Below the pieces are notes generated by a model that saw only the letters and a list, made by a program, of their open reading frames with translations, made no database searches and had not been told where the DNA came from. From contig JAILDK010000129.1 in assembly GCA_024689485.1 (NCBI GenBank), forward strand, positions 1 through 32,477: DNA of 32,477 bases. The letters run 5' to 3'. Source of the stretch: Fibrobacter sp. (GTDB lineage Bacteria > Fibrobacterota > Fibrobacteria > Fibrobacterales > Fibrobacteraceae). Shown one piece after another: positions 1 to 7,883 of this stretch (the first letter of the stretch is position 1; each line of letters starts with the position of its first letter). The position numbers and the translations under genes were made by a program.

Positions 1-326
1 GCAGAAGCCGTGATTTCACCCGTCGAAGAAACGGTCAAATAAATCACACTGGCGTCCGATAGACCAGAGAGTCTATAGGAATCCGAGGTTTCTGAAGCTG
101 AATAAACCGTAACGGACTTGTTTCCGCCGATGGAATTATTATAGGTTGCTGTATAGTACCCATCTTCCTCTGTCAGGGAATAGGTTTGAGAACTCCCTGA
201 AAAGACGAGGTACAATCCACCCTCTTCCGCCCAATCACTCGGAACGGAAACATAAAACGTCACAGCGCCAAACGCCGACGAAAAGGTCATCAAGGCAAGA
301 GCCCAGACCCACACACACAATCTCAT
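1..326 (-). CDS. Secreted protein, N-terminal part (gene runs off the left edge)
   Basis: The reading frame is open from the ATG at 326 down to base 1, giving 108 codons of an incomplete gene. The start is supported by AGGAGA about seven bases upstream. The first ~20 residues form a signal peptide (hydrophobic VWALALM core, then FSSAFGA). The mature part begins VTFYVSVPSDW and is rich in Ser, Thr, Tyr and Gly with alternating beta-like segments, resembling carbohydrate-binding or adhesive beta-sandwich domains of extracellular proteins. I cannot assign a family. AGA, TTG and TAT codons are commoner here than in the neighbouring housekeeping genes, which suits a surface gene under looser codon selection. 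The catalytic or anchoring part, if any, lies outside the window. Confidence 0.7.
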   Translation of the reverse strand, partial: MRLCVWVWALALMTFSSAFGAVTFYVSVPSDWAEEGGLYLVFSGSSQTYSLTEEDGYYTATYNNSIGGNKSVTVYSASETSDSYRLSGLSDASVIYLTVSSTGEITAS

Positions 327-582
327 CCCAATTTCTCCTTTTCACCCACCAAATAACCAAAACTTTAAACTAGACTAGAGAATTCCTTTTTGACGAAAAT
401 ACATCAAAAGTTTACAAAAAGTTTTTTAATTCGGGTGAATTTGTACCAAAAAGCAAAATTAACGCGTTGAGACCGCCCCAAAATTATACACTCGCCCCTT
501 AAACCGGAATTTTTTACCCCAAATTCCGTGTAGGAAATGTGCAAAAACGTGTAAAGCTTCGCAAAATTGCCGAAAAAACGCC
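327..582. other. AT-rich intergenic region with one inverted repeat
   Basis: No gene is visible between the two minus-strand genes. The region should hold the promoter of the secreted-protein gene; TATTTTCG on the minus strand at 401-394 is a possible -10/-7 box. An 8-bp perfect inverted repeat (CGGAATTT, 505-512, with AAATTCCG, 521-528; 8-base loop) lies downstream of the TauE-like gene. It has no T-run on the minus strand, so calling it an intrinsic terminator would be weak. Confidence 0.35.
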
Positions 583-1350
583 TTAAACGAACAAATCCGT
601 GAGTAAAACAGCCGCCATCACGAGGCTCGCCGCCGAAATAAAGCGCTTGATAAAGACATTCCCCTTCTTTCTCTGCAGACGGCTGCCGAGAAGCCCGCCC
701 AAGATAGAACCCGCGGAAACGCAAATCGCAAGTCCCCATTCCACCTTGCCGATCACAACCAGGCCCAAAGTACTCACAAACAGGAATGTGGACGTCAGCG
801 CATTTTTAATTGCATTCACATGCAACAGGTCATAGCCCGTATAGCGGGAAAGGGCAAAAATCTGAAGAAAACCCACACCGACCTGAATGATGCAGCCATA
901 GATCGAAACCGCAAAGAATCCGAGAAAAGCCGGCAAGGACATTTTTTCAGGAGGCGTCACAGGTGGCTTTCCCAAGAAATCCCTTTTGAGCTGTCCCATG
1001 ATCACCACCAAAAGAATCGCCAAAGCGAGAATTCCCTGAAAAATCTTGTCATCCAACTTCACCAAAAAGAAGATGCCCAAAAGCGCGCCCAGAAGTGTTG
1101 GCCAGAACAAGCGGAAATAAATCTTTTTGTCCAAAAGGCCATGCTTGCACATGCTGATTGCCGATGTCGTATTTCCGAGGAAAAGTCCAATGCGGTTCGT
1201 GCCGTTCGCCACGGTAGGCGGAAGGCCGAGGAAAATCATAATGGGAAGGCTGATGGTACTACCGCCGCCCGCGATGCTGTTGATAGCACTCGTCAGAATG
1301 CCGACGAAGAAAAAGGCGACGTAGAGATACCATTCATAGCCGAAAATCAT
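583..1350 (-). CDS. TauE/SafE (DUF81) family membrane transporter
   Basis: 255 residues, almost entirely hydrophobic, with about seven to eight predicted membrane segments. The N-terminal SAINSIAGGGSTISLP and ANGTNRIG stretches are typical of the TauE/SafE (former DUF81) family of inner-membrane permeases. Known members are linked to export or uptake of sulfite, sulfoacetate and other small organosulfur anions, but the substrate of this protein cannot be read from the sequence. Its ATG overlaps the TGA of the upstream lipoprotein gene by four bases (ATGA), so translation is probably coupled. It is the last gene of the PBP1A-lipoprotein-TauE unit. Family assignment is confident; substrate and any link to cell-wall synthesis are unknown. 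Confidence 0.85.
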   Translation of the reverse strand: MIFGYEWYLYVAFFFVGILTSAINSIAGGGSTISLPIMIFLGLPPTVANGTNRIGLFLGNTTSAISMCKHGLLDKKIYFRLFWPTLLGALLGIFFLVKLDDKIFQGILALAILLVVIMGQLKRDFLGKPPVTPPEKMSLPAFLGFFAVSIYGCIIQVGVGFLQIFALSRYTGYDLLHVNAIKNALTSTFLFVSTLGLVVIGKVEWGLAICVSAGSILGGLLGSRLQRKKGNVFIKRFISAASLVMAAVLLTDLFV

Positions 1351-2564
1351 TTGGAAAGTTCCGATTGCAAGAATTGCTTATTCGAAAGGACCGTGGCACG
1401 ATCTTTATAATCCGGGGCAAACTCAAGACAAGCGTCGAGTTCTGCGATTGCCTTGGAAATTTTGTCCGCCTTGTTCGCCTTTTTATTTTTGGATTCTGCG
1501 AAGAGCGTTGCCGTGCGTTTACGCTTTTCGGTACAATAGCCGACGTACACAGAATCCAGTTCACGCAGAGCTTCTCCGCGGAGGCCGCTCGATTTGAGCT
1601 TGAGAAGCATTTCTTTTGCGGCGGACCACTTTTTGTTTGCAGAAAGCTGCTTCGCTTCTTCGAGAGATTTTTTCGGATCGTGGGACTTCCAGTATTCAGC
1701 GGAAGCGGAAGATTCTTCCATGCGCAGGGAAGAAATTTGAAGCAGCGCCCTTTGAAGCTTGAGCGTATCGACAAAGTCCGAATAACGGAGAATCAAATCG
1801 GAAAGTTTTTGTTCAGCGGCGTCGAAGGCGGCCTTTTCGCGAGCAAGAGTCAGAGCCTCATCTCGACCGAGTTTGACTTTTTCAAAAGTACGAACGTAAG
1901 CGATGTGCGAAAGAGAATCCGTGATGCGGCGGATAGAATCGCTCGGAGCGCTTGCACAAATCGTGTCGGCAAGCACCTTGACTTCTGCGTAAGGCGCACG
2001 ACGCGAGTTCGCATTCACCATGGCGATTAAAAGCTGCTGCAAATCGGCATCTTTTTTCGAATATCCACTGCGGACTTTTTCGCCGATCGATTTTGCCTGA
2101 AACTGCCATTCCTTCCACAGAGGATTCAGTACGGAAAAACGTTCAACGATGGCAGCAGCGGAATCCAAATTCCCCGCCGCGTAAAAAGAATCAGCTCGGG
2201 TCAACGCCATTTGGGCGAGCCTTGGGATTTCTACGTAGATGTCCGGCACTTCGTTTGCAGGCGCCATCGGTTCTGATTCTGGCGTCATCGGTTCATTGGC
2301 AGGTGCAACCGGGGCGAAGGTTTCTGTGTTTTCGGCGGATGCAACGGAAGATTCGGAAGAAGCTTCTTGCGGAGCTGTTTGCGGAGTCTTTTGCGAGGCC
2401 GGTTGCGGTGCGGTTTGCGGTTCCGCAGGCGAAGTGAAGTCTGCGGACTTGGAAGCTTCTGCGGGTTCTGTCGGAACATTTCCCTGTGGAGCCGTTCCCA
2501 CGCAAGCGGTCAAAAAGAGAACGCCCGTGCAGAGGATTGCCGAAAAACGTTTTGTCAAATGCAT
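1347..2564 (-). CDS. Lipoprotein with Pro/Ala/Glu-rich tether and TPR-like helical domain
   Basis: 405 residues. The N-terminus is a lipoprotein signal peptide ending in the lipobox LTAC (lipidated Cys21). Val follows the Cys, so by the E. coli +2 rule it would sort to the outer membrane. Residues ~22-110 are low-complexity (Pro, Ala, Glu, Thr, Ser) with repeated AP/PE units and look disordered. Residues ~110-405 are helical, with TPR-like A/G-rich helix pairs (for example around ADSFYAAGNLDSAAAIVERF and ANKKWSAAKEMLLKL). The gene starts three bases after the PBP1A stop codon and overlaps TauE by four bases. I do not recognise an orthologue. Position and architecture recall the outer-membrane Lpo activators of class A PBPs; this is inference only. 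Other TPR lipoprotein roles, such as scaffolding, remain possible. Confidence 0.8.
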   Translation of the reverse strand: MHLTKRFSAILCTGVLFLTACVGTAPQGNVPTEPAEASKSADFTSPAEPQTAPQPASQKTPQTAPQEASSESSVASAENTETFAPVAPANEPMTPESEPMAPANEVPDIYVEIPRLAQMALTRADSFYAAGNLDSAAAIVERFSVLNPLWKEWQFQAKSIGEKVRSGYSKKDADLQQLLIAMVNANSRRAPYAEVKVLADTICASAPSDSIRRITDSLSHIAYVRTFEKVKLGRDEALTLAREKAAFDAAEQKLSDLILRYSDFVDTLKLQRALLQISSLRMEESSASAEYWKSHDPKKSLEEAKQLSANKKWSAAKEMLLKLKSSGLRGEALRELDSVYVGYCTEKRKRTATLFAESKNKKANKADKISKAIAELDACLEFAPDYKDRATVLSNKQFLQSELSK

Positions 2565-2567
2565 GGA

Positions 2568-5500
2568 TTAAAATTCTCCCGGTTCGATAGGAACAAAGGC
2601 ATTGTCGCCGGTAAAGTCTGCAGGAAGTTCAAATTCGTCTTCTTCCTTCGGAGCAGGGGCATTCTGGGCGGGCAAAGCTTCCGGCGCAAAACTCGGCATC
2701 GAAAGCGAAGTCACGATTCCCGTATTCGCTGCAGTCGCCGCCGCGGTTTCCACCTGAGCCGGAGACGTGTAACCCGGCACATCGAGAAGCGGGATGCTGC
2801 GGACCGATTCCGTTGCCGCATAGACAGGAAGTCCTGTCATCGGATGCACCTGAACTTCACCCCGTTCCGTTCCCAAGCGAAGCGGGATCTTTCCCTTCGC
2901 GAGCATCGAAATATCGAGGAAGTCCACCTTCTCATTTTCCTTGCGAACTTCAACAACCTTTTTAGCAAAGTCCGCCCACTGCGGAAGACCACCCGAAGAA
3001 CCTGCGATACGCGTTCTGCCGGATTTCAGCGGACGGTTATCATCAAAGCCCACATAGCTGCCGATGGCGATGACCGAATCCAAACCGAAGCCGTTCTTTT
3101 GCGGAACGAAAGTCGGAATCGCTCCGAGGAACGCCACGTTGCGGTAATCATTCGTCGTACCGGTCTTTCCAAACGTCGGATAGAGAAGCGTATTTTCTCC
3201 CGACGGAGACTGCATGGTGAGATTCTGATACTGACTGCGAGCGGTACCGTATTGGAAGACCGCGTGAAGCATGACCGCCATCTGTTCCGTGACCGTATCG
3301 GAAAGGACCTTTTTCTTTTCAATGGAATTTTCAAAAATGCGACGACCGTCGCGATCGCGAATTTCCTGGATGAGGCAAGGTTCATTCCATTCGCCGTCGG
3401 CGCACTTGTAAAGATTTCCCGTGAGAAGCGTCTGGTAAGCGGTCGTCATTTCGGCAAGCGGAATTTCATTTACGCCGAGAGGCATGGACAGCACCTCGCG
3501 GAGTTTTCCGTGAATGCCGATTTCCCCGGCGAACTTGGCGAACGCCGCCATGGCGACGGAGCGTCTGAAGTCGGGCCAGTAATAAAGTTCTTCCGCCTTC
3601 GAATAATCGATGTCATCACGTGGAATTCCCATCATCCCGTTCAAACGTCGAATGTCCGAAAGGTTCAGGCTGGGATACACTTCTTCATCGATAAGAGTTG
3701 TCGTGGCTGTCGGATCTTCTGGGTTCAGCGCCTTCAAGTCGCGATCCTTGAGGATCGAGAGGTAACGCAGGAAGTTGTGGTCGAAATTGGCGAAGTATTC
3801 CTTTTGAATCTTGCGATATTTTTTCTTACCGTTTTCGACGTTTCGACCGTAGAACATGTTGCGAAGAGCACGGGCCGCGGCCGGGCGATTTTCGTAGAGC
3901 AGCTTGTCGTAAAGAGCCTTTTGCGCCTTGGCGAATTCGATTTCCTGTTTGGCGGTTTCGTTCAAGTACAAGCCGTGTTTATCGCGAAGGCGTTTGCGGT
4001 AATCGTCAAAGGCTTCGTCGTCGCGCTTTAAGTAGCCCGCGTCTGCAGCGATGCCTGCGAATTCTTCGATGGAAACCTTGTCGAGAAGATGGTCCAAAAG
4101 CCAGATGCTCGAAATATTTTCCGAGCGGACTGCAGCCCAAAGAATGCTGACCGTTTCACCCTTGTTCTTATGATCGGGGCGCGGGAAGTAGAATTCATTT
4201 TCGTACTGGAACAGGTTGAATTCATTTTCGAGTTCATCCAAGTAGTGCCAGTGGTAATTCAGAGCGGCCGCATACAGGAGAGGCTTCCAGCTCGAACCGA
4301 GCTGTCTCTTTGCCTTAAAGGATCTGTCGTAACCCGTATTGTGGAAGCCCGCTTGGCTCGCCACGACTTCTCCGTTCTGCAACGCGACCAGCGCACCCTG
4401 CAAAACCGGTTCCGTTTCAACGAGGCACGGAACAGCTCCGTTCACCTTGACCGAGTCCTTCACACTCACGAGCAAAACGGAACCCTTAGCAAGACGCGGC
4501 GAAAGAACCGTTTTGACATCCGCATTCATCTGCTTGCCAAGATCCGCCAAGTCTGCAGCTCCGACATGTCCGTGCAGCTGACCAAAAGACAGATAGATGT
4601 CCGAAAGGTTTCCCTTTCCATCGTAATTCACCGAATCTACCGCGCCGTACAGATAGTCGCCGGTACGGGCAAAGGCGGCGCGGTTCGGAAGATCGGACTT
4701 TGGCAAAACGAAACCGCCGAGCTTCACCTGCAAGTTCGAAATATTATTCTGCACGGCACGCTTGGCAGCCATCTGGTAGTCCGCATCGAGAGTCGTCACG
4801 ATCTGCAACTGCGCCTTGCGCCAGTCCGAAATGCCTTCTTTTTCAAAAAGAGCCTGATAGAAATCGGAATCAAACTTTTCTTCGATACGTTCGAGCTGCG
4901 TCGAAAGCGAGAATCGGAAGTTGCCATGGTTGAATTCGAGAGGCTTAGCAAGCGCCGAATCCATCTGTTCCTGGGTGATGTAATCTTCTTCGACCATACG
5001 GCCGAGCACATAATTCAAACGGGCCTTGCCGCGTTCAATCGCACGGTCTCTGCGCTGCTGGTTCCGCTGAATGAACGGATCATAATTAAAAGGACCTTTG
5101 ACGGAGCCCGCGATAAAGGCGCATTCCGCCAGAGTCAATTCCTTCAGATCCTTGTTGAAGAAATACTGGGCAGCAATCGCCACGCCCTTACCCGTACCGG
5201 AAACGTGGAACTGGTTCAGGTAAAATTCGAGAATTTCCTCTTTCGAAAAATGCTTTTCCATGCGAAGGGCGTTGATCAATTCCTTCCACTTCGCCTTAAT
5301 GCTCCGTTCTTCACGTCCGTAAATATTCTTGACCGTCTGCTGGGTGAGCGTCGAACCGCCCTGCTGCAAACGTCCGGCGCGGATATTGTTCACCATCGCA
5401 CGGGAAAAGCCCGTAATGTCAAATCCACCATGCTCAAAATAACGCGCATCTTCTGCCGCCACGAGAGCATTCACGATATTTTCCGGAATTTCGCCATAAG

Positions 5501-5735
5501 GCACGTAAATACGGTGGTTTACGTCAAAAAAGGAGCCCAAAAGGCGTTCCCCGTCGCGATAATACACGCGGGATTCCCCCGAAAGCTCCGAAAGAATGTA
5601 TCGACGGTTAAAAATGCCGTCCGGATCCTTCGTCGGCAGAACGCGGAATACAATTATATAGAGGGGAATCAGGCACAGAAGCCCGACAACGAAAAACGCG
5701 ACTGCGATTTTTAAGAGGGTTTTCAAGAATTTCAT
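2568..5735 (-). CDS. Bifunctional class A penicillin-binding protein (PBP1A-type)
   Basis: 1055 residues. It polymerises lipid II into glycan strands (GT51 glycosyltransferase) and cross-links them (transpeptidase) on the periplasmic side. One N-terminal membrane helix spans ~8-31. GT51 motifs are visible: EDARYFEH (catalytic Glu95) and GGSTLTQQ (126-133), followed by the FYLNQFHVSG region (~171-180). The transpeptidase has S481-x-x-K484, S538-E-N540 and K857-T-G-T860. SxN and KTGT lie ~317 residues apart, against roughly 125-185 in E. coli PBP1B/1A as I recall; a charged helical insertion around 565-700 explains this. A Pro/Ala-rich tail follows ~985. The protein is longer than the usual 750-850 residues. 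It heads an operon with the TPR lipoprotein three bases downstream. The start at 5735 places the membrane anchor at the terminus; a clear Shine-Dalgarno sequence is not seen. Confidence 0.95.
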   Translation of the reverse strand: MKFLKTLLKIAVAFFVVGLLCLIPLYIIVFRVLPTKDPDGIFNRRYILSELSGESRVYYRDGERLLGSFFDVNHRIYVPYGEIPENIVNALVAAEDARYFEHGGFDITGFSRAMVNNIRAGRLQQGGSTLTQQTVKNIYGREERSIKAKWKELINALRMEKHFSKEEILEFYLNQFHVSGTGKGVAIAAQYFFNKDLKELTLAECAFIAGSVKGPFNYDPFIQRNQQRRDRAIERGKARLNYVLGRMVEEDYITQEQMDSALAKPLEFNHGNFRFSLSTQLERIEEKFDSDFYQALFEKEGISDWRKAQLQIVTTLDADYQMAAKRAVQNNISNLQVKLGGFVLPKSDLPNRAAFARTGDYLYGAVDSVNYDGKGNLSDIYLSFGQLHGHVGAADLADLGKQMNADVKTVLSPRLAKGSVLLVSVKDSVKVNGAVPCLVETEPVLQGALVALQNGEVVASQAGFHNTGYDRSFKAKRQLGSSWKPLLYAAALNYHWHYLDELENEFNLFQYENEFYFPRPDHKNKGETVSILWAAVRSENISSIWLLDHLLDKVSIEEFAGIAADAGYLKRDDEAFDDYRKRLRDKHGLYLNETAKQEIEFAKAQKALYDKLLYENRPAAARALRNMFYGRNVENGKKKYRKIQKEYFANFDHNFLRYLSILKDRDLKALNPEDPTATTTLIDEEVYPSLNLSDIRRLNGMMGIPRDDIDYSKAEELYYWPDFRRSVAMAAFAKFAGEIGIHGKLREVLSMPLGVNEIPLAEMTTAYQTLLTGNLYKCADGEWNEPCLIQEIRDRDGRRIFENSIEKKKVLSDTVTEQMAVMLHAVFQYGTARSQYQNLTMQSPSGENTLLYPTFGKTGTTNDYRNVAFLGAIPTFVPQKNGFGLDSVIAIGSYVGFDDNRPLKSGRTRIAGSSGGLPQWADFAKKVVEVRKENEKVDFLDISMLAKGKIPLRLGTERGEVQVHPMTGLPVYAATESVRSIPLLDVPGYTSPAQVETAAATAANTGIVTSLSMPSFAPEALPAQNAPAPKEEDEFELPADFTGDNAFVPIEPGEF

Positions 5736-5761
5736 AGCATTTTCCGGAGCTGAACCGGGGT

Positions 5762-5790
5762 AAAAAATAGCTAATCACGGCTTTTTCAAA
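5762..5790 (-). promoter_or_regulatory. Possible promoter of the PBP1A operon
   Basis: On the minus strand TTTG (5790-5787) is followed after 17 bases by TATTTTTT (5769-5762). This resembles the Bacteroidota TTTG / TAnnTTTG promoter, though their usual spacer is nearer 19-21. The predicted transcript would have a leader of about 20 bases before the ATG at 5735. Confidence 0.35.
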
Positions 5791-5798
5791 ATTTGAAC

Positions 5799-5827
5799 TT
5801 GAAATTTCACCGAAAAATATCTAGAAT
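5799..5827 (+). promoter_or_regulatory. Promoter of tRNA-Ser
   Basis: TTGAAA (-35, 5799-5804), a 17-base spacer, then TAGAAT (-10, 5822-5827). Transcription would start near 5834, about eleven bases before the tRNA. Confidence 0.65.
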
Positions 5828-5844
5828 TGTGATCCCCCGAATTA

Positions 5845-5932
5845 GGGAAGGTGGCCGAGTTGGCCGAAGGCGCGTCCCTGCTAAGGACGTATAGGAGTTT
5901 TCCTATCGCGAGTTCGAATCTCGCCCTTCCCG
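5845..5932 (+). tRNA. tRNA-Ser (anticodon GCU)
   Basis: A complete class II cloverleaf can be folded by eye. The acceptor stem is GGGAAGG (5845-5851) with CCTTCCC (5925-5931) and discriminator G5932. The anticodon stem CGTCC/GGACG encloses loop CTGCTAA with anticodon GCT at 5880-5882. A long variable arm (ATAGGA/TCCTAT) is typical of serine tRNAs. The T arm is GCGAG/CTCGC with loop TTCGAAT. The 3' CCA is not encoded, so the CCA-adding enzyme is needed. Confidence 0.97.
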
Positions 5933-5935
5933 CTC

Positions 5936-5975
5936 TTAAAGGTCTCTGCGTAAGCAGGGACCTTTAAGCTTTTTA
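5936..5975 (+). terminator. Intrinsic terminator after tRNA-Ser
   Basis: A 13-bp stem (TTAAAGGTCTCTG, 5936-5948, with CAGGGACCTTTAA, 5955-5967; one G-T pair) and a 6-base loop are followed by GCTTTTT. The minus-strand gene at 5993 ends just beyond, so the hairpin may also serve that transcript, although its minus-strand T-tract is poor. Confidence 0.8.
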
Positions 5976-5992
5976 AAGGGGATTTTTTTCAA

Positions 5993-6697
5993 TTAGACTT
6001 GTGTTTTATTATTCGCTTCCCAGTCCGAGAAGACGAGATATCCATCACGGATAAACTTGATCGGCCAGATTTTAGCCGTTTCCAGGGGATTTTCCGGTTT
6101 ATAAAGGATCGCCGCGCCCGAAAGAAAGTTCAACCAGCGGTTCGGATCAAAGCTTTCGTCCGTAAAATGCGAAAGAAACGGAACAACCCAGGCGTCATGT
6201 GTGCAAAACACGTTGAATTTTCCCGTCGAATGTTCCAAAACGAACTTTAGAAGCGCTTCGGAGCCTTCCTTGACCGGAACAAATCCCGAAAGTCGCCCGT
6301 CTGCGATCCATTTGCAGATCGCCGGGTAAAAGCCTTCGCGCAAATGGCGCATATATTCTTCAAAATCGGCCACGTAGAATTCGGCGAGCGGCTGTAATGG
6401 CGCCACTTTTTCGGGATCTGCAAATTCCGAAGCGCCACAAGCCTTTGCAATCTGGGCAGCGGTCTGCCGGCAGCGGAAAACAGGGCTCGATCCGAAGAAA
6501 TACGGACCGTTCAACGTCGAAAGCTCCTTGCCCGCGGCAAAAGCCTGTTCACAGCCTTTGTCGGTAAGCGGCACATGAGCGCCGTGGTCTGCGTCCTGGG
6601 CGGTAATGTGGCGACGTTCCGCATGGCGCAGCAAAAGGGCGACGCGTTCACCCGGCGCGACACGACTCAGAACCTGTTCCGCCGATAAAAAACTCAT
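5993..6697 (-). CDS. Histidine phosphatase superfamily protein
   Basis: 234 residues from the ATG at 6697, which overlaps the TGA of the PAP2 gene as ATGA. The frame stays open upstream to 6841 but only as a shadow of the PAP2 gene, so the shorter start is preferred. Catalytic landmarks of the branch are LLLRHAERR (Arg24-His25, the phosphoaccepting His), an Arg in SSPVFRCRQTA near residue 78, and the second catalytic His in CTHDAWVVPF near 172. There is no signal peptide, so it is probably cytoplasmic. The family covers phosphoglycerate mutases, sugar phosphatases and Ais-like proteins; the substrate cannot be told. It ends a chain of overlapping genes with PAP2 and RdgB. Confidence 0.85.
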   Translation of the reverse strand: MSFLSAEQVLSRVAPGERVALLLRHAERRHITAQDADHGAHVPLTDKGCEQAFAAGKELSTLNGPYFFGSSPVFRCRQTAAQIAKACGASEFADPEKVAPLQPLAEFYVADFEEYMRHLREGFYPAICKWIADGRLSGFVPVKEGSEALLKFVLEHSTGKFNVFCTHDAWVVPFLSHFTDESFDPNRWLNFLSGAAILYKPENPLETAKIWPIKFIRDGYLVFSDWEANNKTQV

Positions 6698-7254
6698 CCT
6701 TGGAAATATCCCGAAACGAGCGGTGCAAGGGCAAAAATCCAGACCAGATGTCCAATGGCAAAGCTCACCACTCCGAGCACAAAGCCTCCGATGACATCGG
6801 TCAGCCAATGCACGCCGAAATACACGCGGAGAAATCCCCACGTGAGCGGCAAAGCCATCATCACGGCACCCGCAGCCGGAACCGCCAAAAGAACCGTCGT
6901 CGCAATTGCCAGATTGTTCATCGTATGGCCAGACGGAAAACTGTACTTGTCAAGAGGCGGAACCAAAGCCTTAAATTCCGGAATCGCCACAAAAGGACGC
7001 GGACGCTTGGTCGAAAGTTTAACAATCCAGTACAGCGCAAGGGACGCCACCAGCGACGGGAACACCTGAGCCAGAACCTGCGCAAGGAACATCGGACCGT
7101 AAAACGCAAGAATCAAAACGACGATCAACGCCCAAACATAGCCATCGCCCAGGCGCGTATAAAGGCGCAGCCATTTGTCCGCTTTCGCAGAAAGGCGATG
7201 CGTGTACAGATAACGGGAAAATCTTTCGTCGAATGCCACAATCTTTTTAATCAT
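6694..7254 (-). CDS. PAP2-family membrane phosphatase
   Basis: 186 residues with about five membrane segments. The three PAP2 signature motifs are in order: KLSTKRPRP (~81-89), YSFPSGHT (~104-111) and RVYFGVHWLTDVIGG (~144-158), carrying the catalytic His residues. Family members remove phosphate from phosphatidic acid, phosphatidylglycerophosphate or undecaprenyl pyrophosphate on the outer face of the inner membrane. The small size fits PgpB/BcrC-like enzymes, but the lipid substrate is not determined. Its start overlaps the rdgB stop codon by four bases, and its stop overlaps the next start likewise. Confidence 0.92.
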   Translation of the reverse strand: MIKKIVAFDERFSRYLYTHRLSAKADKWLRLYTRLGDGYVWALIVVLILAFYGPMFLAQVLAQVFPSLVASLALYWIVKLSTKRPRPFVAIPEFKALVPPLDKYSFPSGHTMNNLAIATTVLLAVPAAGAVMMALPLTWGFLRVYFGVHWLTDVIGGFVLGVVSFAIGHLVWIFALAPLVSGYFQG

Positions 7255-7883
7255 CGCACTTCCAAAAATGATTGTTCCGAAAGGATCTTTCGAGACTTGA
7301 GAATTTCAATCGCATGACCGCGGTGGCTCAAAGCCTGTTTTTCTTCGAGGGACATTTCCGCAAAGGTCTGCGTCTTTCCGTTCGCCACAAAAAGCGGATC
7401 GTAGCCGAAGCCTTCTTCCCCACGAAATTCTTCGGTGATTTTCCCCGGGCATTCCCCTTCGACATCATCGATTTTTCCATTCGCATGGACAATGCACAAA
7501 TGGCAGACGAAGCGAGCGGAACGGTCGGACGCGCCCGCAAGTTCACGCAAAAGTTTTTCGTTATTCGCCCGGGAATTTCCATGTTCTCCGGCAAAGCGGG
7601 CGCTATGAATGCCCGGTGCACCGCCCAGAGCCTTGACTTCCAAACCGGAATCGTCGGCGATGACCGTCGCCTGGATTTGTTTGGCCTTTAAGAATTCTGC
7701 TACCGCCAAGGCTTTGATGCGAGCGTTTTCTTGGAACGTGGAACCGTTCTCTTCCACATCGATAGAAAAGCCCACTTCCTTCTGCGTTTTAAATTCCAGA
7801 TTCGGATCGGAATTTTCAAATGCCTTGGCAAACTCGCGGACCTTGCCCGCGTTTCCGGTTGCGATGACGACGAGCTTTTTCAC
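7251..7883 (-). CDS. rdgB: Non-canonical purine NTP pyrophosphatase (RdgB/HAM1)
   Basis: 210 residues, normal length for the family (~195-210). The enzyme hydrolyses dITP, ITP and XTP to the monophosphates and keeps deaminated purines out of DNA and RNA. Diagnostic stretches are ATGNAGKVREF at the N-terminus, DDSGLEVKALGGAPGIHSARF mid-protein (catalytic Asp in DDSGL), GYDPLF, and the C-terminal KQALSHRGHA. The cytoplasmic fold is complete. The start overlaps the stop of the upstream 305-residue gene (four bases), which indicates cotranscription. Confidence 0.96.
   Translation of the reverse strand: MKKLVVIATGNAGKVREFAKAFENSDPNLEFKTQKEVGFSIDVEENGSTFQENARIKALAVAEFLKAKQIQATVIADDSGLEVKALGGAPGIHSARFAGEHGNSRANNEKLLRELAGASDRSARFVCHLCIVHANGKIDDVEGECPGKITEEFRGEEGFGYDPLFVANGKTQTFAEMSLEEKQALSHRGHAIEILKSRKILSEQSFLEVR

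Noticed and set aside
505-528. 8-bp inverted repeat as terminator of the TauE-like gene
   Set aside because: No T-run follows on the minus strand, and the stem is A/T-rich. Reported only as a repeat.
2367-5714. Two long plus-strand frames (554 and 541 residues) antisense to the PBP gene
   Set aside because: They lie wholly over the PBP gene, which carries all GT51 and transpeptidase motifs. Their translations are Arg/His/Phe-rich with no domain, as expected of shadows of a GAA/AAG-rich gene.
6698-6841. 48-residue upstream extension of the histidine phosphatase
   Set aside because: It lies inside the PAP2 gene in another frame. The ATG at 6697 overlaps the PAP2 stop codon as ATGA, as for the neighbouring genes.
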